Assembly: GCA_009773375.1 (NCBI GenBank)
Contig: WRPH01000010.1
Span: 1-64,000 of the forward strand
Source of the DNA: Paracoccaceae bacterium
GTDB lineage: Bacteria > Pseudomonadota > Alphaproteobacteria > Rhodobacterales > Rhodobacteraceae
Direction: 5' to 3'
Length of the DNA stretch: 64,000 bases
Positions 34,107-43,860 of this stretch are shown here, in pieces. Position numbers and translations under genes: made by a program. The notes under the pieces are model-generated. The model did no database searches, had not been told where the DNA came from, and worked only from the letters and a program-made list of their open reading frames with translations. Every line of letters begins with the position of its first letter. The first letter of the stretch is position 1.

Positions 34107-34852
34107 GCCCAAAACTGCGGCGCTTTCGGCAGGGTCAGCCATTGCGCCGGATCGTGGCCATAGATCAGCAGCGCGCCGGTTTCGAATTGCAGGGCGAACA
34201 GGGCTTCGGCGCTGCGGGAGGCGGTGGCGGGGTCTTCGGCATCGGCAAACCCCTCGGCGGGTTCAGAGGCGCGGTTGATCGCGTCGGCGGCCAGCAGGAT
34301 GGTGCCGGACTGTGGCAGGTCAACGCGGATCGACATGTGGCCGGGGGTATGGCCGGGGGTGGGCAGCAGGGTCAGGCCGTGGCACAGCTGGGTCGGGCCA
34401 TCTATCAGATGGGTGGCGATCTTTGGCCATTGTAGCGGTCGCGCGCTGCCGAAATAGCGCGGGCGCGGATCGGCGCGTTCCGTCGCGGTCAGGATCAGAT
34501 GCGGACAGAACGGCAGGGCGCCGACATGGTCGATATGGCCATGCGTCAGGATCAGCGCAGTGATTTCGGCCAGACTGCACCCGGCAAGATCCAGCTGCTC
34601 GGGCAGGGTTTGCCGGGGGCCATAGCCTTGCAGCGCGCCGAAAGTCGCCAGCCCATCGGCCTCGGCTGCGGCTTTCGGATCAGACCAATAGGCGGGCGGA
34701 AAGCCGCCATCGACCAGCAGGCGCGCGCCGTGATCGGTGTCGATCAGGAAGGCCGGAATGCCGATTTGGCGCGCGCCGCCCTGAACATGGAAGCTGCCAC
34801 AATCCAGCAGTGTCAGCCGCGTCACCCGGTGATGTTGCAGGCTGGTGATCAT
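34103..34852 (-). CDS. N-acyl-homoserine-lactonase-like MBL hydrolase
   Basis: A 249-residue metallo-beta-lactamase-fold enzyme. The metal ligands are HGHIDH, His in TPGHTPGH, Asp in LLAADAINR and His in IYGHDPAQW. That set, with the last ligand in GHDP, is the pattern of AHL lactonases (AiiA/AttM type), so quorum signals or other lactones are plausible substrates. It could also be a general lactonase. Start and stop both overlap neighbours as ATGA, tying it to the GumN and transporter genes. Confidence 0.8.
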   Translation of the reverse strand: MITSLQHHRVTRLTLLDCGSFHVQGGARQIGIPAFLIDTDHGARLLVDGGFPPAYWSDPKAAAEADGLATFGALQGYGPRQTLPEQLDLAGCSLAEITALILTHGHIDHVGALPFCPHLILTATERADPRPRYFGSARPLQWPKIATHLIDGPTQLCHGLTLLPTPGHTPGHMSIRVDLPQSGTILLAADAINRASEPAEGFADAEDPATASRSAEALFALQFETGALLIYGHDPAQWLTLPKAPQFWA

Positions 34853-35841
34853 GGCAGCGGCAGCCGGGTGATGCTGTAGCCGTTTTTCGCCAGCAGGTTC
34901 AGCACACCGTCTTCGCCCGACAGGTGCAGCGCGCCGAAAGCGACCAGCACCGGACCCCGTGCTGCGACGGTCTCGATCACCGGAATCCAGGCGCGATTGC
35001 GGGCAATGATCATGGATTGTTCCATGGTGGCAAATTCCTGCTGCACTCGTTCCGGCGTATAGCCCGGCATGGCAAGCGCTTGCAGGCGGTTGAATTCCCA
35101 GATCAGCCGACTTTCTTGCGCGAAATAGCTGTCAGCGAGGGTTATGGCCAGATCAGCGGATTTATCCTCCAGCGCCAGCGCTGACGTGATCATGTCCAAC
35201 TGTTCGGCCTGCGTCATCGCATCAAAGATGTCGAACACGGTGTCGTACGGTTCCAGTGCCTGCACCGGCACGCCTTCGGCTTTCGCGGCGGTGATCAACT
35301 GTGCATCCAGCCCGTTTGGCGTCGCGCTTGCGGTGATGGTGCAGGCAGGCATCGACAGCAGCATCGAGACATACCAAGGCCGGAACTTGGCGGCCATGAA
35401 GCCGGGCACGCCGCGCGCAGTGGTGGCGGCTGACAGGCGTTTCCAGTCGGCTTCGGCCATGATTTCCGGCAGGGTCGGCCCGTCGGTGTTGACGATCAGC
35501 GCCGGATCATCGGCAATGCGGGCCTTCAGCGATTCTTCTTCCTTTGGTCCGGCCTCGACCAGCAGCACCTGCGCCGATGCCAGCGCGGGGGCAAGGCTGG
35601 CAAGCGTGGCGGCATGGCGCGGATCATCGAAATGATAGGTGCCGATCAGGTTGATCACCGCATCGTTGCGGGTGGCTTGCCAGTAATTGCCGACCGCGAA
35701 CGGCGATTTAGCGGCTTCGTCGCGCAGGCTGGCCTGTGCTTCGGGCGACATTTTTGCGATCAGATTTTCGCCCTGACACTGGGCAAAACCGGCGCTGGCA
35801 AAGGCCAGCAGTGTGGCGAACATGAACAAGAACTGGCGCAT
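34849..35841 (-). CDS. TraB/GumN-family protein, exported
   Basis: A 330-residue protein with a signal peptide (MFATLLAFASAGFA, cleaved about residue 20). The TraB/GumN signatures are LIGTYHFDDPRH and the closing FGALHLSGEDGVLNLL. The family includes TIKI-type metalloproteases, but no bacterial activity is known to me. GAGG lies upstream of ATG 35841. It is the first gene of an operon whose second and third genes overlap it and each other as ATGA. Confidence 0.88.
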   Translation of the reverse strand: MRQFLFMFATLLAFASAGFAQCQGENLIAKMSPEAQASLRDEAAKSPFAVGNYWQATRNDAVINLIGTYHFDDPRHAATLASLAPALASAQVLLVEAGPKEEESLKARIADDPALIVNTDGPTLPEIMAEADWKRLSAATTARGVPGFMAAKFRPWYVSMLLSMPACTITASATPNGLDAQLITAAKAEGVPVQALEPYDTVFDIFDAMTQAEQLDMITSALALEDKSADLAITLADSYFAQESRLIWEFNRLQALAMPGYTPERVQQEFATMEQSMIIARNRAWIPVIETVAARGPVLVAFGALHLSGEDGVLNLLAKNGYSITRLPLP

Positions 35842-35989
35842 CGGTCCTCACGGGTCGGATTGTAGCGCGGCGGGTTCGACTGAACATATTCCGCCCTTGG
35901 TACCAAAGGTGGCATTTTGCCGGGCAAAGGCCAAGGGACTTGCCCCGCCGCAGCCCCGGCATCACGCAGAATTTTCAGCATCGCGGGTG

Positions 35990-36018
35990 TTGACAGGCGC
36001 GGGTGCAGGGCCTAACTC
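35990..36018 (+). promoter_or_regulatory. groESL promoter
   Basis: TTGACA at 35990-35995 and TAACTC at 36013-36018 are separated by 17 bases. Transcription would begin near 36025, right at the CIRCE element, so repressor binding would cover the start point. The -35 is perfect and the -10 only fair. Confidence 0.7.
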
Positions 36019-36026
36019 AAGCGTCG

Positions 36027-36053
36027 TTAGCACTCGTCTGATATGAGTGCTAA
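36027..36053 (+). promoter_or_regulatory. CIRCE element (HrcA operator)
   Basis: TTAGCACTC (36027-36035), a nine-base spacer and GAGTGCTAA (36045-36053) match the CIRCE consensus exactly. It lies in front of groES and implies repression by HrcA, whose gene is outside the window. Confidence 0.97.
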
Positions 36054-36091
36054 TCCCATTCAAACCTGGAAACTCAAGGGAGTGTAACCAG

Positions 36092-36379
36092 ATGGCATTC
36101 ACACCGCTGCATGACCGCGTATTGGTCCGTCGCATCGAAGGCGAAGATAAAACCAAGGGCGGCCTGATCATCCCGGATAGCGCCAAGGAAAAGCCCGCTG
36201 AGGGCGAGATCGTTTCGGCCGGTCCGGGCGCCCGCAAGGACAGCGGCGAACTGATCGCTCCGTCCGTCAAGGCTGGCGACCGCATCCTGTTCGGCAAATG
36301 GTCGGGCACCGAAGTAAAGCTGGACGGCGAAGATCTGCTGATCATGAAAGAAAGCGACATCCTCGGGATCATTTCCTGA
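36092..36379 (+). CDS. groES: Co-chaperonin GroES
   Basis: A 95-residue co-chaperonin that caps GroEL in protein folding. [23 protein letters not shown] (the mobile loop), VSAGPGA and [15 protein letters not shown] are the family's conserved stretches. AGGGAG lies about ten bases upstream of ATG 36092. It is the first gene of the groESL operon and is under CIRCE/HrcA control. Confidence 0.98.
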   Translation: MAFTPLHDRVLVRRIEGEDKTKGGLIIPDSAKEKPAEGEIVSAGPGARKDSGELIAPSVKAGDRILFGKWSGTEVKLDGEDLLIMKESDILGIIS

Positions 36380-36391
36380 GGCCGGTCGGAA

Positions 36392-36411
36392 GGTGCGTGA
36401 AATCACGCACC
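36392..36411. repeat. Palindrome between groES and groEL (repeat family B)
   Basis: GGTGCGTGA (36392-36400) and TCACGCACC (36403-36411) form a perfect 9-base-pair stem with a two-base centre, followed by CTACG. The same arms and tail occur at 42665-42684, and related arms at 25042-25095. Confidence 0.75.
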
Positions 36412-36447
36412 CTACGCAACGGGTCTGTTTTCTTTTCAACATCTTAG

Positions 36448-38112
<1,665 letters not shown>

Positions 38113-38135
38113 TCCAGTCCGGATTGATTTGAGGG

Positions 38136-38168
38136 AAGGGCGTAGCGCAAGCTGCGCCCTTTTCATTT
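38136..38168 (+). terminator. groESL terminator
   Basis: AAGGGCGTAGC (38136-38146) pairs with GCTGCGCCCTT (38151-38161), with one G-T wobble and a GCAA loop. TTTTCATTT follows. It starts 23 bases after the groEL stop. Confidence 0.88.
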
Positions 38169-38229
38169 GCGGAGGTGCGCCGGTGCGTGCAGGCGTGAGC
38201 ACATTGTGCGGCTACGCCGCAAGTCGCTT

Positions 38230-38275
38230 GAGCGCTGGCGCGCGCTCCGCGCGGGGGATATTTTTGCCAAGATGA
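38230..38275 (+). repeat. Hairpin-plus-tail repeat (family A copy)
   Basis: GAGCGC (38230-38235) pairs with GCGCTC (38242-38247). It is followed closely by GGGGGATATTTTTGCCAAGA and then TGAA, ending at 38275. The tail matches those at 14508-14530 and 55702-55722. It lies between the groEL terminator and the end of the GNAT gene. Confidence 0.7.
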
Positions 38276-38303
38276 AAGTGGCCCGTATGAAAGTGGCTGG
38301 CAC

Positions 38304-38789
38304 TTATAGCGGTTTGATCAGCCGGTGGATGGTGTGGCCGCTTTCGGGGTCGTGGCGGCTGATGCCGGTGGGCTGAAAGCCCATGCGCTGCCAGAAGGCG
38401 TGGCCACGCGGGTTGGCTTGCAGCACGCCGAGGTATAGGCTTGGGGCTTGGGCGGTGCGGGCAAGCTGTTCGATATGGGCGAGCAGGGCTGGTCCTGCGC
38501 CTTTGCCGCGCAGGCGCGGGGCGAGGATCATCAGGCCGAGATAGGCATCGACGGGGGTGGGGAAGCCGAAGGACAATTCGGCAAGGCCGGAGAGGCGGTT
38601 TTCGCTGAGCAAGCCAAGGCGGTGGCTTCGCGCCGGATCGCAGCCGGGCGGGCCATCGGTGAAGAACTCTGCGGCCTTTTTCGCCGGGTCACAGACACCC
38701 TCGGCCAGCAGCCAGTAATCGGCAGCTTCGGCCTGAAACGCGGTGACGGCGGCGAGGTCTGCGACTGGGTCAAGGTTGCGGATCAGCAT
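38304..38789 (-). CDS. GNAT-family N-acetyltransferase
   Basis: A 161-residue acyltransferase. The acetyl-CoA-binding motif A is visible as LGLMILAPRLRGKGAGPALL, and the end motif as LQANPRGHAFWQRMGF. The substrate is unknown. I start at MLIRNLDP (ATG 38789), which overlaps the GreB gene by 20 bases; an in-frame ATG 21 bases earlier is possible. It belongs to a NUDIX-greB-GNAT string transcribed leftward. Confidence 0.85.
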   Translation of the reverse strand: MLIRNLDPVADLAAVTAFQAEAADYWLLAEGVCDPAKKAAEFFTDGPPGCDPARSHRLGLLSENRLSGLAELSFGFPTPVDAYLGLMILAPRLRGKGAGPALLAHIEQLARTAQAPSLYLGVLQANPRGHAFWQRMGFQPTGISRHDPESGHTIHRLIKPL

Positions 38790-39273
38790 GGGTAATCGCC
38801 AGAATTTCAAGCTCGACCGCGCCGGAGGGTTTGCGCCAGATCACCACATCACCGACCTGTGCGCCGATCAGCGCGCGGGCCAATGGCGCGTGCGGCGCGA
38901 TGCGGTTGAGCCGGGCGTCGGCTTCGTCCTCGCCGGTGATTTCATAGCTGGTGGCGTGGCCCTGGTCGTCGGTCACCGTGGCGCGCAGGCCGAAGGCAAC
39001 CTCGGTCAACGGCAGCGTTGCAGGCTCGATCAGGATGGCTGAACGCAGCCTGGCCTCGATATAGCGGATGTCGCGTTCGGCGGCGGCTTCGGGCAGCTTG
39101 TCCAGCCGGTCGGGCCGGGACTTCAGCGCGGCAAGCGTGATTTGCAGATCGCGCAGGCGCCCTTGCAGGGTGGCGAGGCCACGCGGGGTGACGTAGTTCG
39201 GATGCGGTGACAGCGGCAGATCGGGCAGCGGGTCCAGCCCGCCATCGCCCTCTTTCACAAAGGCGCGGCTCAT
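38770..39273 (-). CDS. GreA/GreB-family transcription factor
   Basis: A 167-residue protein with the two-part build of Gre factors. An N-terminal coiled coil (LQGRLRDLQITLAALKSR through AAAERDIRYIEARLR) is followed by a C-terminal FKBP-like domain (TSYEITGEDEADARLNRIAP). Gre factors insert the coiled coil into RNA polymerase and trigger transcript cleavage. Acidic residues at the coil tip, needed for cleavage, cannot be confirmed without alignment. Its start overlaps the NUDIX stop as ATGA. Confidence 0.85.
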   Translation of the reverse strand: MSRAFVKEGDGGLDPLPDLPLSPHPNYVTPRGLATLQGRLRDLQITLAALKSRPDRLDKLPEAAAERDIRYIEARLRSAILIEPATLPLTEVAFGLRATVTDDQGHATSYEITGEDEADARLNRIAPHAPLARALIGAQVGDVVIWRKPSGAVELEILAITHADPQP

Positions 39274-39722
39274 CGGATGATGACCTCCAGCGGGTCATAG
39301 AGAATGCCGGTGCCCCAGGCGGCTGCGGGCAGGCTGTCTGGCTTGAAGCGGATGCGGCCTATTTCCAGATCGGCACGGCTGAAAAAGCGGCGCTGGGTGA
39401 CCACGCCTTCGGGGTCGCGCCAACTGGCGTTGATCGCGCCTGCGCTGATGCTGCAGCGAAAGAAAATATCAACCTGATGAAAGCCCGAAACCGGGTCGTG
39501 AAATTCGTTGATCAACGCCGGGGTGCCGACCGTGACGCGGAGGCCGGTTTCTTCATGCACTTCGCGGGCAAGGTTGGTCGGCAGCGAGGTGCCCGGCTCC
39601 ACCCCACCGCCCGGCGCGCACCACAGATCAGAGCGTGCGCCGGGATAGGCGTTGACCAGAAGTAGCCGATCTTCATGCAAGATCAGCGCGCGGGTGGCGA
39701 GGCGGGTCGGGCGTTTTGACAT
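39270..39722 (-). CDS. NUDIX hydrolase
   Basis: A 150-residue hydrolase. The NUDIX box is complete with GGGVEPGTSL, an intervening stretch, and REVHEETGL. NUDIX enzymes cleave nucleoside-diphosphate-linked compounds; the substrate is not evident. The ribosome site is weak. Its stop overlaps the GreB start as ATGA, which suggests a coupled operon with that factor and the GNAT gene. Confidence 0.9.
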   Translation of the reverse strand: MSKRPTRLATRALILHEDRLLLVNAYPGARSDLWCAPGGGVEPGTSLPTNLAREVHEETGLRVTVGTPALINEFHDPVSGFHQVDIFFRCSISAGAINASWRDPEGVVTQRRFFSRADLEIGRIRFKPDSLPAAAWGTGILYDPLEVIIR

Positions 39723-39876
39723 GAGCCCACGTTGCGGTGTGGCTGCGGATTTGTCCAGTCGGATGCGTGATGCGTGATGCCTGACTTTCGTGCAGGGATG
39801 GCGGCCGCCAAGGGTTGGCGGCCTGCGTCAAGACAACCGGCCTTGCGTTGCCGCGACGCTGCGCTTTAATGCGGTG

Positions 39877-40614
39877 ATGATCCGGGTGTTGATCTTGATG
39901 TTCTGGGCGACGGCGGTGCAGGCCGATTGTGTGGTGCTGTTGCACGGGCTTGCGCGCAGCGAGGCCTCACTGCTGGGGATACAGGCGGCCTTGGCTGAGC
40001 ATGGCTATCATGTCGTCAACGAAAGCTACCCTTCCACCGACGCGCCGATTGCAGAACTGGCGAAAGGTGTGGGCGCGCGGGTTGCACAATGTGTCGATGC
40101 GGCGGGGCAGCCAGAGCGGGTGCATTTCGTCACCCACTCGCTCGGTGGCATTCTGGCGCGGGTCTGGTTGCGGGATCACAAGCCTGGCCTGATGGGGCGG
40201 GTGGTGATGCTTGGGCCGCCCAACCATGGCTCGGAGCTGGTGGATGCCTTTGGTCATATCGGCGCGTTCGAATGGCTGAACGGCCCGGCAGGGGTGGAAC
40301 TGGGCACCGGGGCAGGCTCCGTGCCTTTGGCGCTGCCGTTGCCAGATTTCGAACTTGGGGTGATTGCTGGCAACCAATCGCTGAACCCGATCACATCGTC
40401 GGTCATTCCGGGGGCGGATGATGGCAAGGTTTCGGTGAAAAGCACCAGAGTTGCCGGGATGGCCGACCATATCGTTTTGCCCGTTACGCATACCTTCATG
40501 ATGCTGAACCCGGTGGTGATCGCCGAGGTGCTGGTGTTTCTGGACAGCGGCGCGTTTGATCACAGCTTGAACTATGGCGAGGCTTTGGGCGCAACTTTGG
40601 GCGTCAGCCCGTGA
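39877..40614 (+). CDS. Exported lipase-like alpha/beta hydrolase
   Basis: A 245-residue secreted hydrolase. The signal peptide [16 protein letters not shown] precedes [16 protein letters not shown]. The nucleophile elbow is THSLGGIL, and [14 protein letters not shown] resembles lipase/PGAP1-type esterases. The catalytic His is likely in [10 protein letters not shown] start at ATG 39877 because this gives a signal peptide; the open frame extends further upstream. The iron-permease-like gene follows after 15 bases. Confidence 0.85.
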   Translation: MIRVLILMFWATAVQADCVVLLHGLARSEASLLGIQAALAEHGYHVVNESYPSTDAPIAELAKGVGARVAQCVDAAGQPERVHFVTHSLGGILARVWLRDHKPGLMGRVVMLGPPNHGSELVDAFGHIGAFEWLNGPAGVELGTGAGSVPLALPLPDFELGVIAGNQSLNPITSSVIPGADDGKVSVKSTRVAGMADHIVLPVTHTFMMLNPVVIAEVLVFLDSGAFDHSLNYGEALGATLGVSP

Positions 40615-40629
40615 TGAAGGTGAGGCAGG

Positions 40630-41031
40630 ATGATCGGCTATAGTGGCTTGGCCAAGGCGGTTTCGCGGTTTTGCGGGCGGCCCAGCACCTTTGCGCTGGC
40701 CTTGGCGGTGATCGTAGTCTGGATCATCACCGGGCCTTTGTTCGGCTTTTCCGACACATGGCAGCTGGTGATCAATACCGGCACCACCATCATCACCTTT
40801 CTGATGGTGTTCCTGATCCAGAACACCCAGAACCGCGACACCCAAGCCATCCAACTGAAACTGGATGAACTGATCCGTGCCACCCAAGGCGCGCATAACG
40901 CGCTGCTGGATCTGGAAGAACTGGATGAGCGCACGCTTGAGGCATTTCGCCGCCGCTATGAAGCCTTGGCCAGCGAGGCGCGGTTGCGGCAGGGGCAAGG
41001 CCTTGCCGATACCGACTCGCCAGAGCCGTAG
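40630..41031 (+). CDS. Low-affinity iron permease family membrane protein
   Basis: A 133-residue protein with two membrane helices in the first 65 residues (ALALAVIVVWIITGPLFGFS and TIITFLMVFLIQNTQNRDT). A soluble helix LKLDELIRATQGAHNALLDL follows. FLIQNTQNRDTQAIQLKLDE is the hallmark of the family named after yeast Fet4. Iron transport is not shown for bacterial members, and two helices make a channel role doubtful. AGG-rich sequence lies upstream of the start. It is in an operon with the lipase-like gene. Confidence 0.85.
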   Translation: MIGYSGLAKAVSRFCGRPSTFALALAVIVVWIITGPLFGFSDTWQLVINTGTTIITFLMVFLIQNTQNRDTQAIQLKLDELIRATQGAHNALLDLEELDERTLEAFRRRYEALASEARLRQGQGLADTDSPEP

Positions 41032-41039
41032 GCCCCCCG

Positions 41040-42110
41040 TTACGCTTTGCGGATCACCCGGTTGACATGGCCCATCTTGCGACCGGGCCGGGCCTCGGCC
41101 TTGCCATAAAGGTGAATGGCGCAGTCGTTTTCCTTCAGCAGCGCCGGAATGCGGTCAATATCGTCACCGATCAGGTTTTCCATCACCACATCGGAATGCC
41201 GCCCGCCATCGCCCAAGGGCAGCCCGGCCACGGCACGGATATGCTGTTCAAACTGATCCACCGCGCAGCCGTTCTGCGTCCAGTGACCCGAGTTATGCAC
41301 CCGTGGCGCGATTTCATTGACGATCAGGCCTTTCGGCGTAACGAACAATTCCACCCCCATCACCCCGACATAGTCCAGCGCGTTCAGGATGCGCGCCGCC
41401 AGCAGGATCGCGTCTGATCGTTGGCCGGGCGACAGGCGGGCGGGCAGGGTGGTGGTGTGCAGAATGCCGTTCTTGTGGACATTCTCGCCGGGATCAAAGC
41501 AGGCGACAGAGCCATCAAGGCCGCGTGCTGCGATCACCGAAACCTCATGGCTGAAATGGATGAAGCCTTCCAGCACCGACGCCGCCCCGGCCATCGAGGC
41601 ATGCGCCTCGGCGGCGTCAGCGGGCGATTTGATCCGCGCCTGTCCCTTGCCATCATAGCCCAGCCGGGTGGTTTTCAGGATCGCAGGCACACCGATGGTG
41701 GCAATCGCAGCCTCCAGATCCGCCAGCGTCTGCACAAAGGCGTAAGGCGCGCAGGTCAGGCCCAGCTTGGTGAGGAAATCCTTTTCAAGCATCCGGTCCT
41801 GACTGATCGCCAGGGCGCGACGGTTGGGGCGAATGGGGCGCAGCGCCTCCAAAGCATCCAGCGCGGCGGTGGGGATGTTCTCGAATTCATAGGTGATGAC
41901 ATCGACCTGCGCCGCGAAAGCCTGCAAGGCGGCGATGTCATCATAGCTGGCGGTGGTCACGGCATGGGCGACATCAGCGGCGGGCGGGTTGGCGGCAGGC
42001 TCATAGATATGGGTCTTGTAGCCCAGACGGCTGGCGGCCACCGACAGCATCCGGCCCAACTGACCGCCGCCCAGAATACCAATCGTGGCCCCCATCGGCA
42101 GGTTATTCAT
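41040..42110 (-). CDS. purK: N5-carboxyaminoimidazole ribonucleotide synthase
   Basis: A 356-residue ATP-grasp enzyme carboxylating AIR with bicarbonate and ATP in purine synthesis. The N-terminal domain has [20 protein letters not shown], the ATP-grasp core has [16 protein letters not shown], and [18 protein letters not shown] is the substrate-site signature. The start ATG 42110 overlaps the purE end by eight bases and has GGAG upstream. purE and purK form the usual coupled pair. Confidence 0.96.
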   Translation of the reverse strand: MNNLPMGATIGILGGGQLGRMLSVAASRLGYKTHIYEPAANPPAADVAHAVTTASYDDIAALQAFAAQVDVITYEFENIPTAALDALEALRPIRPNRRALAISQDRMLEKDFLTKLGLTCAPYAFVQTLADLEAAIATIGVPAILKTTRLGYDGKGQARIKSPADAAEAHASMAGAASVLEGFIHFSHEVSVIAARGLDGSVACFDPGENVHKNGILHTTTLPARLSPGQRSDAILLAARILNALDYVGVMGVELFVTPKGLIVNEIAPRVHNSGHWTQNGCAVDQFEQHIRAVAGLPLGDGGRHSDVVMENLIGDDIDRIPALLKENDCAIHLYGKAEARPGRKMGHVNRVIRKA

Positions 42111-42585
42111 CTTTCGGCTCCTCGGGGATCGAGGCCGACAGCGCCTCGCGCCACGCATCCAGACGCGCGGCCAAAGCGGGGTTGTTCAGCGCCAGAATGC
42201 CAGCGGCCAGCAGACCGGCATTCGCCGCGCCCGCCGCGCCAATCGCCATGGTGGCCACCGGATAGCCCTTGGGCATCTGCACAATGGAATACAGGCTGTC
42301 GACGCCCGACAGCGCCTTGGTCTGCACCGGCACGCCGATCACTGGCACGCGGGTCTTGCTGGCCATCATGCCGGGCAAATGCGCCGCACCGCCTGCGCCC
42401 GCGATGATCACTTGCAGTCGCCCCGCCGCCGCCTTGCCGTAGGCCCACAGCCGATCCGGCGTGCGATGGGCCGAGACGATCTTGGTCTCGTAAGAAACGC
42501 CCAGCTGATCCAGCACAAGCGCCGCCTCTTTCATCGTTGGCCAGTCTGACTGGCTTCCCATGATGATCCCGACATCGACAGACAT
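42103..42585 (-). CDS. purE: N5-CAIR mutase
   Basis: A 160-residue class I PurE that converts N5-CAIR to CAIR. The active-site motifs [25 protein letters not shown] and [15 protein letters not shown] are intact. GGAGG lies six bases upstream of ATG 42585. It overlaps purK by eight bases. The gene lies 109 bases downstream of the DUF465 gene, and that gap holds a family B palindrome that may separate the two transcripts. Confidence 0.96.
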   Translation of the reverse strand: MSVDVGIIMGSQSDWPTMKEAALVLDQLGVSYETKIVSAHRTPDRLWAYGKAAAGRLQVIIAGAGGAAHLPGMMASKTRVPVIGVPVQTKALSGVDSLYSIVQMPKGYPVATMAIGAAGAANAGLLAAGILALNNPALAARLDAWREALSASIPEEPKDE

Positions 42586-42664
42586 AGGCGCCTCCGGCTG
42601 GTTATGCGCGCTTAATAGCGATGCGGGCGCAAGAGGCAAGGCTTTGGCGTTACGCCAGAGGTAA

Positions 42665-42684
42665 GGTGCGTGATTTCACGCACC
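42665..42684. repeat. Palindrome upstream of purE (repeat family B)
   Basis: GGTGCGTGA (42665-42673) pairs with TCACGCACC (42676-42684), followed by CTACGC. Arms and tail are identical to the copy at 36392-36411; only the two-base centre differs (TT against AA). It lies between the DUF465 gene and purE. Confidence 0.75.
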
Positions 42685-42694
42685 CTACGCGCGT

Positions 42695-42913
42695 TCAGGC
42701 GATGATATTGGGGATCAACTGATCCTCGATCCGCACGATCTGGTCTTTCAGATACAGCTTCTGCTTTTTGAGCCGCCGCAGGGTCAGCACATCCGGCCGC
42801 CCGGTCAGTTCCAGCGCGTGTACCGCTTCATCCATGTCACGATGCTCGCGGCGCAAGACCTCCAGTTTCACGCGCAACATGTCTTCGAAGTTCATCTCGG
42901 AGGATGCGTTCAT
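42695..42913 (-). CDS. DUF465 (YdcH-like) protein
   Basis: A 72-residue, highly charged helical protein. LEVLRREHRDMDEAVHALE and RRLKKQKLYLKDQIVRIED are the two halves of the DUF465 helical hairpin. The function is unknown. I start at MNASSEMNFEDM (42913) with GGAG ten bases upstream; a shorter start at 42895 lacks a ribosome site. It is divergent from the Hsp20 gene. Confidence 0.85.
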   Translation of the reverse strand: MNASSEMNFEDMLRVKLEVLRREHRDMDEAVHALELTGRPDVLTLRRLKKQKLYLKDQIVRIEDQLIPNIIA

Positions 42914-43035
42914 GGCAGGACGGCTCCAGTCTTCTTTGCTTTGCGACACGATACCGTGATTCGCAGCGTCGCGGCGAAGAATCTGCAACCAAATCCGCAA
43001 CTTTTCCCAACCAAGCCCCTACTTGCAGCCCCGCC

Positions 43036-43114
43036 CCCGTCCCCCCATATTGGTTGGGACGGGTGCTTTATGAAGGCCCGTCAGAAATGTCGCTTGCTGC
43101 AAAGGACATGTGGA
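43036..43114 (+). promoter_or_regulatory. ROSE-like RNA thermometer in the Hsp20 leader
   Basis: The leader ends with TTGCT (43094-43098), a GCAA loop and AGGA (43103-43106). This is the ROSE signature in which UYGCU pairs with the ribosome site and leaves a bulged G. An alternative fold pairs ATGTC (43087-43091) and CTT with AAGGACAT and also hides the site. A first hairpin pairs CCCGTCCC (43036-43043) with GGGACGGG (43056-43063). ROSE elements are known before small heat-shock genes of alphaproteobacteria. Melting on heating is inferred. Confidence 0.6.
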
Positions 43115-43528
43115 ATGACGAAACTGAGCTTCGGCGCGCATCCCTTCCTGCTGGGGTTTGAACAGCTGGAACGGCTGGTCGAGCGTACCGCCAAAACCGC
43201 CTCCGAAGGCTATCCGCCCTTCAATATCGAGGCCACGTCGGAAAACACCTACCGGATCACCTTGGCCGTCGCCGGGTTCCGCGATGAAGATCTGGCGATC
43301 ACCGTTGAAGATCGCCAGCTGGTCGTGCGCGGACGGCAAGGCGAGGATCTGACCGACCGGGTGTTCCTGCACCGTGGCATCGCGGCGCGGGCGTTTCAGC
43401 GGTCTTTCGTGCTGGCAGACGGGGTCGAGGTGGCAGGGGCCGATCTGGATCATGGCCTGCTGCACATCGACCTGCGCCGCTATGTCCCCGAAGCCGTTGT
43501 ACAAACCATTCGCATTGGCCGCAAATAG
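43115..43528 (+). CDS. Hsp20-family small heat-shock protein
   Basis: A 137-residue alpha-crystallin-domain chaperone of the IbpA type that holds unfolding proteins. The domain begins at YPPFNIEATSENTYRITLAV, continues with GFRDEDLAITVEDRQLVVRG, and ends with the strand LHIDLRRYVPE. AAGGA is eight bases upstream of the ATG and is apparently hidden in a leader hairpin. The DUF1150 gene follows nine bases later, a pairing common in this group. Confidence 0.92.
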   Translation: MTKLSFGAHPFLLGFEQLERLVERTAKTASEGYPPFNIEATSENTYRITLAVAGFRDEDLAITVEDRQLVVRGRQGEDLTDRVFLHRGIAARAFQRSFVLADGVEVAGADLDHGLLHIDLRRYVPEAVVQTIRIGRK

Positions 43529-43537
43529 GAGGTTACC

Positions 43538-43765
43538 ATGGACGTGAAATTCAATGGCCTGCCCGAGGGCGAAAACCGCATCGTCTATGTGCGGCCGCTG
43601 GCGGTTGAGGGGTTGCCCGAGGCGCTGCGGGCACAGATCGGCGCGCTGAAAACGGTCTATGCCGTGCACGGCGAAAATGGCGAGCAACTGGCGCTGGTTG
43701 CCGATCGCAAGCTGGCGTTCTCTCTGGCGCGCGAACACGATATGGCGCCGGTCAACGCACACTGA
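43538..43765 (+). CDS. DUF1150 family protein
   Basis: A 75-residue soluble protein of the DUF1150 family (VYVRPLAVEGLPEALRAQI and DRKLAFSLAREHDM). The function is unknown. Its regular position just after a small heat-shock gene suggests a stress-related role, which is inference. AGGAGG precedes the ATG. A strong terminator follows. Confidence 0.9.
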   Translation: MDVKFNGLPEGENRIVYVRPLAVEGLPEALRAQIGALKTVYAVHGENGEQLALVADRKLAFSLAREHDMAPVNAH

Positions 43766-43810
43766 TCGGGCGGGGCCGTCACTCTGGCTAAGTCTTGATC
43801 CGGCATTGAA

Positions 43811-43845
43811 AAAGGCCGCCCCACAACAGGGCGGCCTTTGATTTT
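43811..43845. terminator. Bidirectional intrinsic terminator
   Basis: AAAGGCCGCCC (43811-43821) and GGGCGGCCTTT (43829-43839) form a perfect 11-base-pair stem with a seven-base loop. GATTTTG follows on the + strand. It separates the convergent DUF1150 and sat-cysC genes. Confidence 0.9.
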
Positions 43846-43860
43846 GCGTCACAGCGCCGA

